43,732 nucleotides of DNA, taken from Cyclobacteriaceae bacterium (lineage in GTDB: Bacteria > Bacteroidota > Bacteroidia > Cytophagales > Cyclobacteriaceae). Location: positions 1-43,732 of the forward strand of contig JAHEGY010000032.1 of NCBI GenBank assembly GCA_024644875.1, given 5' to 3'. Below the pieces are notes generated by a model. That model saw only the letters and a list, made by a program, of their open reading frames with translations, was not told where the DNA came from and made no database searches. A program made the position numbers and the translations under genes. Positions 8,714 through 17,158 of the stretch are shown piece after piece. Numbering within the stretch: position 1 is the stretch's first letter; each line of letters begins with the position of its first letter.

Positions 8714-10105
8714 TCAATTGTTCAATAAATATTCTATAGATCCAATATCGGGTAAGGAATCCCTCTGCAATCCGAAGAGATCATATTCCATTTCTGATCC
8801 CAAAGCATTATCGATGGCAGGAGATAATGAATCGGGTGTATAATCATAATTATATATATCCTTGAATTGCATAAAATCTGTTTCTGTGCTCAAAAAAGTA
8901 CCTTCCCCTTCAAAGATATCTAACGAGGTTTTTAAAATACTGTTCCGCGTCTGAATATGTGATTGATCAGGCTGAGAAAGATTCAGGACCATCTCCTCTT
9001 CGAGGTTACCCCAGACAATAGTATTTGATAAGGAAATGTTTAATGAGTTATACAAATTAGAACCATCTTCCAGGTCCAGGTTATCAGTGACTACAAAGGC
9101 TGCATCACCGCTGAAAAAGGCGACAGGAAAATTAGCGATACTGCAATGATTGTAGGTGTAATAACCCCCTGCGAAGTTACCAACCACATAGCCCGTTGAA
9201 GTATTGATGAGTGTGTTTTCAGCCAGGAGATCTGAATTGAAGGCTGCAATTCCAGCGACTGCTGAATTTTCAATCCGAACATTGTTTAAAATAATATCAG
9301 GAATTGAATCAGCATCTGGCGTTCCTAATCGAATGCCATATTGAACATTTCTGATATCGGTATATTCAATAAGGTTATTATTACTTCCTTCCAGAAAAAT
9401 GAAACCGCCCCATTGTCCGGGAAGGTTCTCATATTCAGGCTCCAGCCGTTCATTTCTCAATACTACCCGGGCATCAGCTTCTCCTTTGATCTGCAATGAG
9501 CCTCTCACGAAGATATATGTTTCAAAAGAGGAAAATATCTGTACGTTCTTCTCAATGTGTAAGGTACAGAGGGTGTCAATTAAAATTGATCCATACAGAA
9601 AATATGGTAGATCTGCAGACCATTGAGTGTCACATTCAAGAACAATATTTCCAAGAAAATTTGCATTCTGGCCCCAACTTTGGAGTTTAACATCCTGAAC
9701 ATTACCGTTCGTAATGAACACCACGGAATCTCTGACTATAAATGGCAAAGATTCATTTGAAGGATCGATCTCTACGGTTACCAGAACCAATAAGCTATCA
9801 TTGCCCAAAATTTGCTGATTTTCAACATTATTCGATTCATATCCGGAAACGGTTATCGAATACGGGGATTCATTCCCGTTGCCAACATATATATTCTCTA
9901 TGATGAGCGCATTAGGATTCTGGTTGTGGACAATGAAACGCTTGGTTATGCTTCCTAAAGATGTAAAAACGGTATCAAAAGTAACTGTGTCTGTGGAAAA
10001 GCTTAGTTGATATCCGGGATTTTCAGAAATGACTTCATCATCATTCACACAGGATAGCAGAATGATTGAAAATATGGTCAAATAAAATATATAACTGGTT
10101 TTCAA
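8714..10105 (-). CDS. Right-handed beta-helix surface lipoprotein
   Basis: A 463-aa lipoprotein. The signal peptide ends ILLS before Cys19, followed by VNDDE. Residues about 35-150 form an Ig-like ASH/choice-of-anchor D domain (FDTVFTSLGSITKRFIVHNQ). Residues about 155-420 contain right-handed beta-helix rungs (LRNERLEPEYENLPGQWGGF, YTDIRNVQYGIRLG, LNNVRIENSAVAGIAAFNS). The C-terminus TPDSLSPAIDNALG followed by DSLPDIGSIEY is the choice-of-anchor Q motif that ends many such helices. The start is TTG, two bases after the prfA stop. It is likely cell-surface and carbohydrate- or matrix-facing. No catalytic residues are recognisable, so it may be structural or adhesive. Confidence 0.8.
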   Translation of the reverse strand: MKTSYIFYLTIFSIILLSCVNDDEVISENPGYQLSFSTDTVTFDTVFTSLGSITKRFIVHNQNPNALIIENIYVGNGNESPYSITVSGYESNNVENQQILGNDSLLVLVTVEIDPSNESLPFIVRDSVVFITNGNVQDVKLQSWGQNANFLGNIVLECDTQWSADLPYFLYGSILIDTLCTLHIEKNVQIFSSFETYIFVRGSLQIKGEADARVVLRNERLEPEYENLPGQWGGFIFLEGSNNNLIEYTDIRNVQYGIRLGTPDADSIPDIILNNVRIENSAVAGIAAFNSDLLAENTLINTSTGYVVGNFAGGYYTYNHCSIANFPVAFFSGDAAFVVTDNLDLEDGSNLYNSLNISLSNTIVWGNLEEEMVLNLSQPDQSHIQTRNSILKTSLDIFEGEGTFLSTETDFMQFKDIYNYDYTPDSLSPAIDNALGSEMEYDLFGLQRDSLPDIGSIEYLLNN

Positions 10106-10107
10106 AC

Positions 10108-11184
10108 CTAATTTTCAGACTGTCCCACTTTCAGCCTTTCGGCATTTTCCGCGATTCTCAACTTCTCAATAAAATCTTCAATATCACCGTCCATCACCGA
10201 TTGAAGATTATAAACAGAATAATTTATTCTGTGATCAGTAACCCGGCTTTGGGGGAAATTATATGTACGTATCTTATCAGACCTGTCCCCGCTTCCTACC
10301 ATCGATTTTCTTTTTTCCCCTATTTGCTCATTGTGCTTTTTGAGTTCCATTTCATATAATCTGGACCTCAATACTTTTAAAGCTTTATCAAGATTCTTTA
10401 ATTGGGATTTTTCGTCCTGGCATGAAACTACAATACCTGAGGGGATATGAGTCAACCGGATTGCTGAATATGTGGTGTTCACAGATTGTCCTCCGGGGCC
10501 GGATGAGCAAAATGTATCCTTTCTGACATCGTTCATGTCAATTTCAACCTCTACATCTTCCATTTCCGGTAATACGGCAACGCTTGCGGCAGAGGTATGT
10601 ACACGTCCCTGAGTCTCTGTTGTTGGCACCCTTTGAACCCTGTGGACCCCTGATTCAAACTTTAACTTTCCATAAACATCCTCTCCGGAAACAGTACAAA
10701 TTATTTCCTTATATCCGCCGGAAGTACCATCTGTCAAATCAAGGAGGTTCAATTTCCATTTCATCCTTTCGCAGAATCGCTGGTACATCCTGAATAAGTC
10801 GCCGGCAAAGATGGCCGCTTCATCTCCGCCAGTACCGGCCCTGATCTCAAGTATGGCATTTTTACTGTCATTGGGATCTTTGGGGATCAGGAGCTGCTTA
10901 AGCTCTTCTTCAATATTAACTTTTTCGGGGTTGAGTTTATCAAGTTCAGCCTTTGCCATATTCCTGAATTCAGGATCTTTTTCTGTTTCCAGCAGGGCTT
11001 TCGCACTTTCAATATCATTAAGGACTTTTTGATATTCATCGTACTTATTCACTATTCTTTCCAGGTCCTTGTATTCTTTGCTTAATTTGGAATAATTATT
11101 CATGTCAGACATGATGTCGGGCTGAACCAGCATTTCACCAACTTCAATGAACCTGTTCTTTATAGCTTCTAATTTATCTGTCAT
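10108..11184 (-). CDS. prfA: Peptide chain release factor 1
   Basis: A 358-aa class I release factor recognising UAA and UAG. The codon-reading tripeptide is PTT (residues 187-189) within VQRVPTTETQGRVHTSA, which is the RF1 form (RF2 has SPF). The peptidyl-hydrolysis motif GGQ is at residues 231-233 in SSGPGGQSVNTT. Length agrees with E. coli RF1 (360 aa). It lies 9 nt downstream of rng and two bases upstream of the beta-helix lipoprotein. The methyltransferase prmC that modifies the GGQ glutamine is not adjacent. Confidence 0.97.
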   Translation of the reverse strand: MTDKLEAIKNRFIEVGEMLVQPDIMSDMNNYSKLSKEYKDLERIVNKYDEYQKVLNDIESAKALLETEKDPEFRNMAKAELDKLNPEKVNIEEELKQLLIPKDPNDSKNAILEIRAGTGGDEAAIFAGDLFRMYQRFCERMKWKLNLLDLTDGTSGGYKEIICTVSGEDVYGKLKFESGVHRVQRVPTTETQGRVHTSAASVAVLPEMEDVEVEIDMNDVRKDTFCSSGPGGQSVNTTYSAIRLTHIPSGIVVSCQDEKSQLKNLDKALKVLRSRLYEMELKKHNEQIGEKRKSMVGSGDRSDKIRTYNFPQSRVTDHRINYSVYNLQSVMDGDIEDFIEKLRIAENAERLKVGQSEN

Positions 11185-11193
11185 GTCCGAGAA

Positions 11194-12750
11194 TTATAAT
11201 CCGATCTCTATTTCCTCGCCCATCCCATTTAGAAATCTGAAATCGGCGATCCCGAGTGATGAGTCCATCTCCAGATTCACCCATTTGTGATATTTATAAA
11301 ACCATTTCATACGGATAGAGAAAAATCCCTGCTTAAAATAAGCATACAGATACGGATGCACGGCGAGGGTCAATTTCTTTTCATTTTGCTTGGAAAGAAT
11401 AAAATCAAGATTTTTCTCAATATTATCTGAAACAAGAATGGTAGCTGAAACTTTCCCGGTCCCGTTGCAGGTGGGACAACTTTCCTGTACTGGCATACTT
11501 AGTTCAGGCCGCACACGTTGCCTTGTTATTTGCATAAGGCCAAACTTCGACAATGGTAATATGGTGAATTTCGAACGGTCGAGTTTCATTTCCTCCTTCA
11601 TTGCTGAAAATAACTTTTTCTTATTTTCAGTATTTCGCATATCAATAAAGTCGATCACGATAATCCCGCCCATATCCCGAAGCCGCAGTTGCCGGGCAAT
11701 CTCTCTGGCAGCTTCCATATTTACATTCAATGCAGTGGTTTCCTGATTCTTTTCTGAATTGGATTTATTTCCACTGTTTACATCAATAACATGTAAGGCT
11801 TCAGTATGCTCGATCACAATATATCCTCCTCCGGGAAGACTAACTGTGGGACCGAATAATGTCTTTAATTGTTTTTCAATTCCAAACTGCTCGAATATCT
11901 TGGATTTACCGTTATAGAGTTTTAGGATTTTCTCTTTGTCCGGGGCAATCTGTTTAATATATGATTTTACCTCGTCGTAGATGGGTTTACTATCGACGCT
12001 GATCATATCAAAGGATTCGTTAAGCATATCCCTTAAAATGGTAGAGACTCTGCCCACTTCACCTATTATTTTTGCTTTTGGCCTTGCATGTTTAAGCTTT
12101 CTGACCCCATCAGACCAACTTTTCATGAGGTTGTTTAGATCACTGTCTAACTCAGCAACATCTCTACCCTCGGCCACGGTTCTGATAATTAAACCAAAGT
12201 TTTTAGGTCGGATGCTATTGATCAACCGGGATAAGCGGTTTCTTTCATCAGGGTTGGCAATCTTTTTGGATATACTTACCGTGTTGGAAAATGGTACAAG
12301 CACTACGTACCTGCCGGCCAGAGAAATTTCACACGAAAGTCTCGGCCCCTTTGTGGAGATCGGTTCTTTTACAACTTGTACTAAGACCTGTTGGTTTTTT
12401 GTTAAAACCTGAGTGATCTTGCCTGTTTTTACAATATCAGGCTCAAGCCTGAATTGAGAAAGTTTAGAAGAAGTGTTTTTCCGGGTAAGTGCAAAGTGTG
12501 TAAACTTTTTTAATGAACTTACCTGTGGACCCAGATCCAGATAATGCAGGAATGCATCTTTGTCAAATCCTATATCAATAAATGCAGCATTTAAACCAGG
12601 AACTACTTTTTTTACTATTCCCAGATAAATGTCTCCTACTTTAAATCGTCTAGATTCTTCTTCGTAATGAAATTCTACAAGATCCTTATTTTTTACCAGG
12701 GCTATCCGACATCCTTGTTGTGTTGCATTAACGATTAGATTGTTATTCAA
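11194..12750 (-). CDS. rng: Ribonuclease E/G family protein
   Basis: A 518-aa RNase G-type endoribonuclease acting in rRNA maturation and mRNA decay. An S1 domain lies near residues 36-125 (GDIYLGIVKKVVPGLNAAFI), interrupted by a basic loop. The catalytic DNase I-like domain supplies metal-binding Asp323 (HVIDVNSG) and Asp367 (GIIVIDFIDM). The zinc-link CPTC is at residues 425-428. The C-terminal RNase E scaffold domain is absent, as expected of the short form. Translation starts at TTG (NNNLIVNATQQGCRIAL matches the family N-terminus). It follows the 29-aa COX24-like gene and precedes prfA. Confidence 0.95.
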   Translation of the reverse strand: MNNNLIVNATQQGCRIALVKNKDLVEFHYEEESRRFKVGDIYLGIVKKVVPGLNAAFIDIGFDKDAFLHYLDLGPQVSSLKKFTHFALTRKNTSSKLSQFRLEPDIVKTGKITQVLTKNQQVLVQVVKEPISTKGPRLSCEISLAGRYVVLVPFSNTVSISKKIANPDERNRLSRLINSIRPKNFGLIIRTVAEGRDVAELDSDLNNLMKSWSDGVRKLKHARPKAKIIGEVGRVSTILRDMLNESFDMISVDSKPIYDEVKSYIKQIAPDKEKILKLYNGKSKIFEQFGIEKQLKTLFGPTVSLPGGGYIVIEHTEALHVIDVNSGNKSNSEKNQETTALNVNMEAAREIARQLRLRDMGGIIVIDFIDMRNTENKKKLFSAMKEEMKLDRSKFTILPLSKFGLMQITRQRVRPELSMPVQESCPTCNGTGKVSATILVSDNIEKNLDFILSKQNEKKLTLAVHPYLYAYFKQGFFSIRMKWFYKYHKWVNLEMDSSLGIADFRFLNGMGEEIEIGL

Positions 12751-12808
12751 GGTATTGTCTATATTTACGTCCCTTATTAAATATGATATCGAAGAAGATC
12801 TAATTTAA

Positions 12809-12898
12809 TTATTTCTTCTTATGTCTGTTTTTTCTTAGACGCTTCTTTCTTTTGTGCGTCGCTATTTTATGTCGTTTTCTTTTTTTACCGCAAGGCAT
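12809..12898 (-). CDS. AURKAIP1/COX24-like ribosomal small protein
   Basis: A 29-codon gene. The protein begins MPCGKKRKRHKIATHKRKKR and ends LRKNRHKKK; 20 of 29 residues are Lys, Arg or His. The KKRKRHKxxxHKxKKRxRKxRHKK pattern is the AURKAIP1/COX24 domain (PF08213; related to mitochondrial mS38 and bacterial bS22), found as a stand-alone peptide in Bacteroidota and thought to be a ribosome component. It is flanked by the TPR gene (32 nt upstream) and rng (58 nt downstream) on the same strand. The lineage-wide conservation is from memory; the reading frame and pattern are seen directly. Confidence 0.82.
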   Translation of the reverse strand: MPCGKKRKRHKIATHKRKKRLRKNRHKKK

Positions 12899-12930
12899 AA
12901 ATAAATATTTTTAAAATATAAATAATTTTA

Positions 12931-13767
12931 TTAGTTCAACTCTTTTAGATATCCATCTATTGTTGCCAAAACCGCCGGATCACTTTCCATACTTTTAACC
13001 AGCTCAAACTGTCTTCTTGCGTTATCTTTTTCTCTTAATTCAAAATAACACAATCCTAAATAAAACTGAGCCTGAAGATTTTGAGGGTACAAAGATACTA
13101 GATTTTTGAATCTTTCACTAGCTCTTTCGTATTGTCCTGACTGAATTGCTAAAATCCCCATGTTAAAAAGACCATTTTCATTCTCAGGATCTGCCTCTAA
13201 TATCTCCCGAAGCAATGTAATGCCCTGCATAGGATTTGCAGAAGATATGTATGTCATCGCCAGCTTATTCTTTATATCCAGCCGGGATGGATCATCTTTC
13301 AACAGTTCCTCAAAATAATATCTTGCTTTGTCACTATAGGTATTTGCCATTTCCTTATCCATGGCAAATCCCAGGGCATCATAATAGGCATTCCCCGTTT
13401 TCTCAAATTCACCGGGATCAGGTTTTATTTCAGCAATTATTTCGAAATACTTTGCTGCACTATCAAATTGATTGTAAGATGAATATAACCTTGATAAAGA
13501 ATCTGCTAATGCAAGGCGATCCGATCCCTCAGAATCAATCTCGATTTTGAATTTGTCTATTTTAGTGTTATCCTCATCGGTTATCTCAACGGAATGTAAA
13601 TTCAGGATCTCACTGTCCGTTTCATCAGCTTTATTTTCCTCCTGCCCAGAAGAAGAATTTCCTATAGCCTGGTCCTGCTCATTGTCTATAACCACCCTTG
13701 GCAGGAAGTATAAAACAATAATTAAAACCAATGATGATAATATGAGTATAATCCTGTGCTTCTGCAT
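12931..13767 (-). CDS. Membrane-anchored TPR protein
   Basis: A 278-aa protein with an N-terminal membrane anchor (residues about 5-23, IILILSSLVLIIVLYFLPRV), a charged low-complexity linker (about 30-80, rich in E, D, S, N) and at least four tetratricopeptide repeats. The repeats are SLSRLYSSYNQFDSAAKYFE, KLAMTYISSANPMQGITLLR, NMGILAIQSGQYERASERFK and QFYLGLCYFELREKDNARRQ. TPRs mediate protein-protein contacts, so an extracytoplasmic scaffold role is likely, but no partner is evident. It sits 33 nt downstream of the HU gene and upstream of the COX24-like peptide and rng. Confidence 0.85.
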   Translation of the reverse strand: MQKHRIILILSSLVLIIVLYFLPRVVIDNEQDQAIGNSSSGQEENKADETDSEILNLHSVEITDEDNTKIDKFKIEIDSEGSDRLALADSLSRLYSSYNQFDSAAKYFEIIAEIKPDPGEFEKTGNAYYDALGFAMDKEMANTYSDKARYYFEELLKDDPSRLDIKNKLAMTYISSANPMQGITLLREILEADPENENGLFNMGILAIQSGQYERASERFKNLVSLYPQNLQAQFYLGLCYFELREKDNARRQFELVKSMESDPAVLATIDGYLKELN

Positions 13768-13800
13768 CTCCCCTCTAATCCTGATTAAGCAAAAGAATTA

Positions 13801-14100
13801 TCAATTGGTACTTTTAACTTTATCGCTACTTTTAATTTTCTCGATAAATACCTTGGAAGGTTTGAAACTTGGAACAAAATGTTCATCTATAATAATGGCG
13901 GTGTTTTTAGAAATGTTCCTGGCCACTTTTTTGGCCCTCTTTTTATTAACGAAACTTCCAAATCCCCTTACATATATATTTTCTCCTTCAGCCATTGATT
14001 GCTTAACAACACTGAAAAGTGCCTCTACAGTTACTTGTACGTCTGCTTTATCAATACCTGTCTGGTCAGAAATTTTCGAAATAATCTCAGCTTTTGTCAC
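13801..14100 (-). CDS. HU/IHF-family DNA-binding protein
   Basis: A 99-aa histone-like protein. It has the HU arrangement: N-terminal helices TKAEIISKISDQTGIDKADV, then the signature IYVRGFGSFVNKKRAKKVARN with the conserved GFGSF turn, the DNA-embracing arm around residues 56-74, and a closing helix with FKPSKVFIEKI. The start is GTG (14100), placed by homology with the usual MTKAEI beginning. It compacts and bends DNA. The gene heads a long minus-strand run and is divergent from mutY. An inverted repeat covers its likely transcription start. Confidence 0.95.
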   Translation of the reverse strand: MTKAEIISKISDQTGIDKADVQVTVEALFSVVKQSMAEGENIYVRGFGSFVNKKRAKKVARNISKNTAIIIDEHFVPSFKPSKVFIEKIKSSDKVKSTN

Positions 14101-14138
14101 GATCCTAATAGTTTATAAAAATCTGTAAATACTTAATA

Positions 14139-14153
14139 ACCAAATATTTTGGT
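14139..14153. promoter_or_regulatory. Inverted repeat at the HU gene start region
   Basis: ACCAAA-TAT-TTTGGT is a perfect 6-bp inverted repeat lying just downstream of the predicted -7 box of the HU gene, over the expected transcription start. Its CCAAA/TTTGG half-sites resemble those of the repeat before uvrA, but the spacing differs. Confidence 0.3.
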
Positions 14154-14156
14154 GCA

Positions 14157-14164
14157 CAAAAATA
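14157..14164 (-). promoter_or_regulatory. Candidate -7 element of the HU operon
   Basis: The minus strand reads TATTTTTG, an exact TAnnTTTG match, predicting a leader of about 50 nt before the GTG start. Confidence 0.4.
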
Positions 14165-14212
14165 TATCCTCGTATCCTATAATGGAAATAAAATACAAAC
14201 AAAATTGAGAGA

Positions 14213-14241
14213 TTTGTATTTTTACAATTGGAATACGTCTG
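14213..14241 (+). promoter_or_regulatory. Candidate promoter of mutY
   Basis: TTTG (14213-14216), a 17-nt spacer and TACGTCTG (14234-14241, one mismatch to TAnnTTTG) end 9 nt before the TTG start, implying a nearly leaderless message. Confidence 0.35.
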
Positions 14242-14250
14242 AAGATAGCA

Positions 14251-15315
14251 TTGAAATTAAGTGGATATACAAAGGCAATACTAAATTGGTACGCTGTCAA
14301 TCGCAGAGACTTACCCTGGCGTCAGACGACTGAACCATATAAAGTCTGGCTTTCTGAGATAATGCTTCAGCAAACCCGGGTTTCTCAAGGACTACCGTAC
14401 TATAGGAACTTCATAAAAAGGTTCCCTACAATTAGGAACCTGGCAAAAGCAAGTGAAGAAGAAGTCCTCCTCCAATGGCAGGGATTAGGCTATTATACCC
14501 GGGCCCGGAACTTACACAAGTGTGCAAAAAAAATTGTGTCTGATTACGGGGGTATATTTCCTGAGTCTTTTACAGAACTAAAAAAATTACCTGGTATAGG
14601 ATCATATACGGCAGCAGCAATTGCATCAATTTGCTTTAGAGAACCTGTCCCGGTACTGGATGGGAATGTATACCGTGTACTATCCAGATTATTCAATATT
14701 GAACAGGATATAAACTCTACTGCAGGGAATAAAGTTTTTCTGGATTTAGCACAAGCATTGATTATAGATGATAATCCGGGAGATTTTAACCAGGCTATTA
14801 TGGAATTTGGGGCACTTCAGTGTATTCCTAAAAATCCAGGTTGTGAGGCCTGCACTCTAATTCTGAGTTGCGAATCTTATTCCTTGAAGAACCAATTGGA
14901 AAGGCCTGTTAAATCCAGTAAAAAGAAAAAGAGGAATCGATTTTTCAATTATCTGGTTCTGGGTAACAATAAGGGTATATTTATGAACCAAAGGATTAAA
15001 AATGACATCTGGAAAGGCTTGTATGATTTTCAACTTATAGAGTCTGATGAGAAAATAACAGATATGATGGTGTTCTTGAATGATCAGGGAATAACGAAAG
15101 AGGTGGAATGGCAGATCCACCATATCAAAGAGTATAAACATGTTTTAACTCATCAGGTAATTCATGCAACTTTCTATTATATCGATTTAAATATTCCTAT
15201 TAATAAATTGTTGTCCAATTCATTTGATAACGGCAATTTTTATGATTTCGATCAAATTGAAAACCTGCCAAAACCCGTATTGATTGATAATTATTTGAAG
15301 GAAGGAATATTTTAA
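14251..15315 (+). CDS. mutY: A/G-specific adenine glycosylase
   Basis: A 354-aa base-excision repair glycosylase removing adenine mispaired with 8-oxoguanine. RDLPWR (residues 19-24) and LSEIMLQQTRV with catalytic Glu36 open the domain. The helix-hairpin-helix is LPGIGSYTAAAIAS, and the catalytic Asp137 lies in VLDGNVYRV. The [4Fe-4S] loop is Cys191-X6-Cys198-X2-Cys201-X5-Cys207. A NUDIX-like C-terminal domain (about 225-350) reads 8-oxoG. TTG at 14251 is the only suitable start, since no ATG follows the upstream stop and LNWYxxNxRDLPWR must be near the N-terminus. It is the first gene of the ssb-gldE-gldD-recG run. Confidence 0.96.
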   Translation: MKLSGYTKAILNWYAVNRRDLPWRQTTEPYKVWLSEIMLQQTRVSQGLPYYRNFIKRFPTIRNLAKASEEEVLLQWQGLGYYTRARNLHKCAKKIVSDYGGIFPESFTELKKLPGIGSYTAAAIASICFREPVPVLDGNVYRVLSRLFNIEQDINSTAGNKVFLDLAQALIIDDNPGDFNQAIMEFGALQCIPKNPGCEACTLILSCESYSLKNQLERPVKSSKKKKRNRFFNYLVLGNNKGIFMNQRIKNDIWKGLYDFQLIESDEKITDMMVFLNDQGITKEVEWQIHHIKEYKHVLTHQVIHATFYYIDLNIPINKLLSNSFDNGNFYDFDQIENLPKPVLIDNYLKEGIF

Positions 15316-15324
15316 TTATTTTTG
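15294..15324 (+). promoter_or_regulatory. Promoter of ssb
   Basis: TTTG (15294-15297), a 19-nt spacer and TATTTTTG (15317-15324) form the best complete -33/-7 pair found in the window. It overlaps the mutY 3' end and predicts a leader of about 32 nt before the ssb ATG. Confidence 0.6.
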
Positions 15325-15361
15325 ATTTTAAATTAAGTTCAACCAGTAAAATTTAATAATT

Positions 15362-15796
15362 ATGGCAGGCGTAAATAAGGTTATTTTAGTTGGAAATCTA
15401 GGACGCGATCCTGAAGTCAGAACATTGGAAAGTGGTGTTAAAGTCGCACGTTTTTCTATAGCGACCACTGAATCTTATAATGATAGAAATACTGGCCAGC
15501 GAGTTGACCAGACCGAGTGGCATAATATCGTGTTATGGAGAGGTTTAGCTGAAATTGCTGAAAAATATTTAAAAAAAGGAAACCAGGTATATTTAGAAGG
15601 TAAATTGCAGACCCGTTCCTATCAGGATAAAGATGGGATAACAAAATATAGTACAGAAATTGTCGGTCAAAATATGAATATGCTTGGTGGGCGTCCTGCA
15701 TCTAATGAGGGTGGTTATGAATCTTCCAGTCCATCAACCACACCGCCGGCTAGCCCTGTTGATCTTCCAGAGGAAACTGATGATCTTCCATTTTAG
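15362..15796 (+). CDS. ssb: Single-stranded DNA-binding protein
   Basis: A 144-aa SSB. The OB-fold spans about residues 1-108 with GVNKVILVGNLGRDPEVR, VARFSIATTESY and the tetramer-forming strand segments through QVYLEGKLQTRSYQDKDG. A Ser/Pro-rich linker leads to the acidic protein-interaction tip ending DDLPF, the docking site for RecG, RecO and other repair proteins. It carries its own promoter inside mutY and sits 17 nt before gldE. Confidence 0.97.
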   Translation: MAGVNKVILVGNLGRDPEVRTLESGVKVARFSIATTESYNDRNTGQRVDQTEWHNIVLWRGLAEIAEKYLKKGNQVYLEGKLQTRSYQDKDGITKYSTEIVGQNMNMLGGRPASNEGGYESSSPSTTPPASPVDLPEETDDLPF

Positions 15797-15813
15797 AAAT
15801 AAAACTTACGATT

Positions 15814-17142
15814 TTGGACGATCCATATCATTGTTGTCATCTTTTTATCTTATTGTCCGGTAACTTGCTCCCATTTTATATAATCAGTGGTGTAATACTG
15901 AGTGTATTACTGGTTTTATCCGCACTTGTATCGGGATCGGAGGTAGCCTTCTTTTCCCTATCTAAAAATCAGATCAATGCATTTAGATACAGCAACACAA
16001 AAGGAGAAAAACGAATCTATAATCTTATTAAGAATCCTCAGAAACTTCTGGCAACAATTCTGATATTTAATAATTTTATAAATGTAGGAATTGTTACCCT
16101 GGCAACATTTATCACCTGGAGGATTTATGGAACTACTACCCTGACGGGAATTGTTATTATCTCGCTTACATTTATTACAACTTTTGCCATTGTATTTTTT
16201 GGAGAGATCATTCCTAAGGTGTATGCCAATTCTAATAATATTGCTTTTGCCAGCATGACTTCCAGGTTAATGGTTTTGGCAGAATCATTGTTTAGCCCTC
16301 TTTCCTGGTTTCTTCTTTCATTTAGCAGGGTAGTTGAAAGAAGGATTGAAAGAAAAAACTATGATATCTCCAAAGAAGAAATTCATAAGGCCCTGGAGAT
16401 AACAGCCAACGGACAGGCTACAGAAGAAGAGAAGGAGATATTGAAGGGTATTGTAAATTTCGGGACTTTATCAGTAAAGCAGGTTATGAAATCCAGACTT
16501 GAAATAACTGCCTTTGATATCGAATTGGATTTTCATGATCTTATGGATAAAATCAACAAGTGTGGGTTTTCCCGAATTCCTATTTTCCGGGAGACGATTG
16601 ATAAGATTGAAGGTATCCTGTACATTAAAGACCTCTTGCCATATCTGGACAGGGATGAGAGTTTTAAATGGCAACCCTTATTAAGACCAGGGTATTTTGT
16701 TCCCGAAAACAAAAAGATAGATAGTCTGCTTAAAGATTTCCAGGAGAAAAGAGTTCATATTTCAATTGTTGTAGACGAATATGGGGGAACGTCAGGATTA
16801 ATTACCCTGGAAGATATTATAGAAGAAATTGTGGGAGAAATACGTGATGAATTTGACGTCGATGAGATTGCGTATAATAAATTGGATGAAAACACATACG
16901 TTTTTGAGGGTAGGACTTCATTAAATGACTTCTGTAAGATAATTGGAAAAGATCCTTCTATTTTTGACGACGTTAAAGGTGAAAGCGAATCCCTTGCCGG
17001 TTTGATCCTCGAGCTAAGTTCTAAAATCCCAAGAGTGGGTGAAAAGATCCAATTCGGTGGTCTGGTCTTTACGGTAGTGGCAGTTGACAACAGAAGGATT
17101 AAAAGGATAAGGATCTTTGTTAAAACAAATACAATCATATAA
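15814..17142 (+). CDS. gldE: Gliding motility-associated protein GldE (CNNM/CorC family)
   Basis: A 442-aa inner-membrane protein. The CNNM domain (about residues 15-195) begins with FYIISGVILSVLLVLSALVSGSEVAFFSL and has three to four membrane segments. Two CBS domains follow (about 215-330, VKQVMKSRLEITAFDIE and FQEKRVHISIVVDEYGGTSG), then the CorC/HlyC transporter-associated domain (about 345-440). This architecture resembles Mg2+/Co2+ efflux proteins, but adjacency to gldD identifies GldE, whose excess partly suppresses gldD mutants in Flavobacterium johnsoniae. The start is TTG at 15814, since no ATG precedes the first membrane segment. Confidence 0.92.
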   Translation: MDDPYHCCHLFILLSGNLLPFYIISGVILSVLLVLSALVSGSEVAFFSLSKNQINAFRYSNTKGEKRIYNLIKNPQKLLATILIFNNFINVGIVTLATFITWRIYGTTTLTGIVIISLTFITTFAIVFFGEIIPKVYANSNNIAFASMTSRLMVLAESLFSPLSWFLLSFSRVVERRIERKNYDISKEEIHKALEITANGQATEEEKEILKGIVNFGTLSVKQVMKSRLEITAFDIELDFHDLMDKINKCGFSRIPIFRETIDKIEGILYIKDLLPYLDRDESFKWQPLLRPGYFVPENKKIDSLLKDFQEKRVHISIVVDEYGGTSGLITLEDIIEEIVGEIRDEFDVDEIAYNKLDENTYVFEGRTSLNDFCKIIGKDPSIFDDVKGESESLAGLILELSSKIPRVGEKIQFGGLVFTVVAVDNRRIKRIRIFVKTNTII

Positions 17143-17158
17143 AGAAATCAAATCTGCC

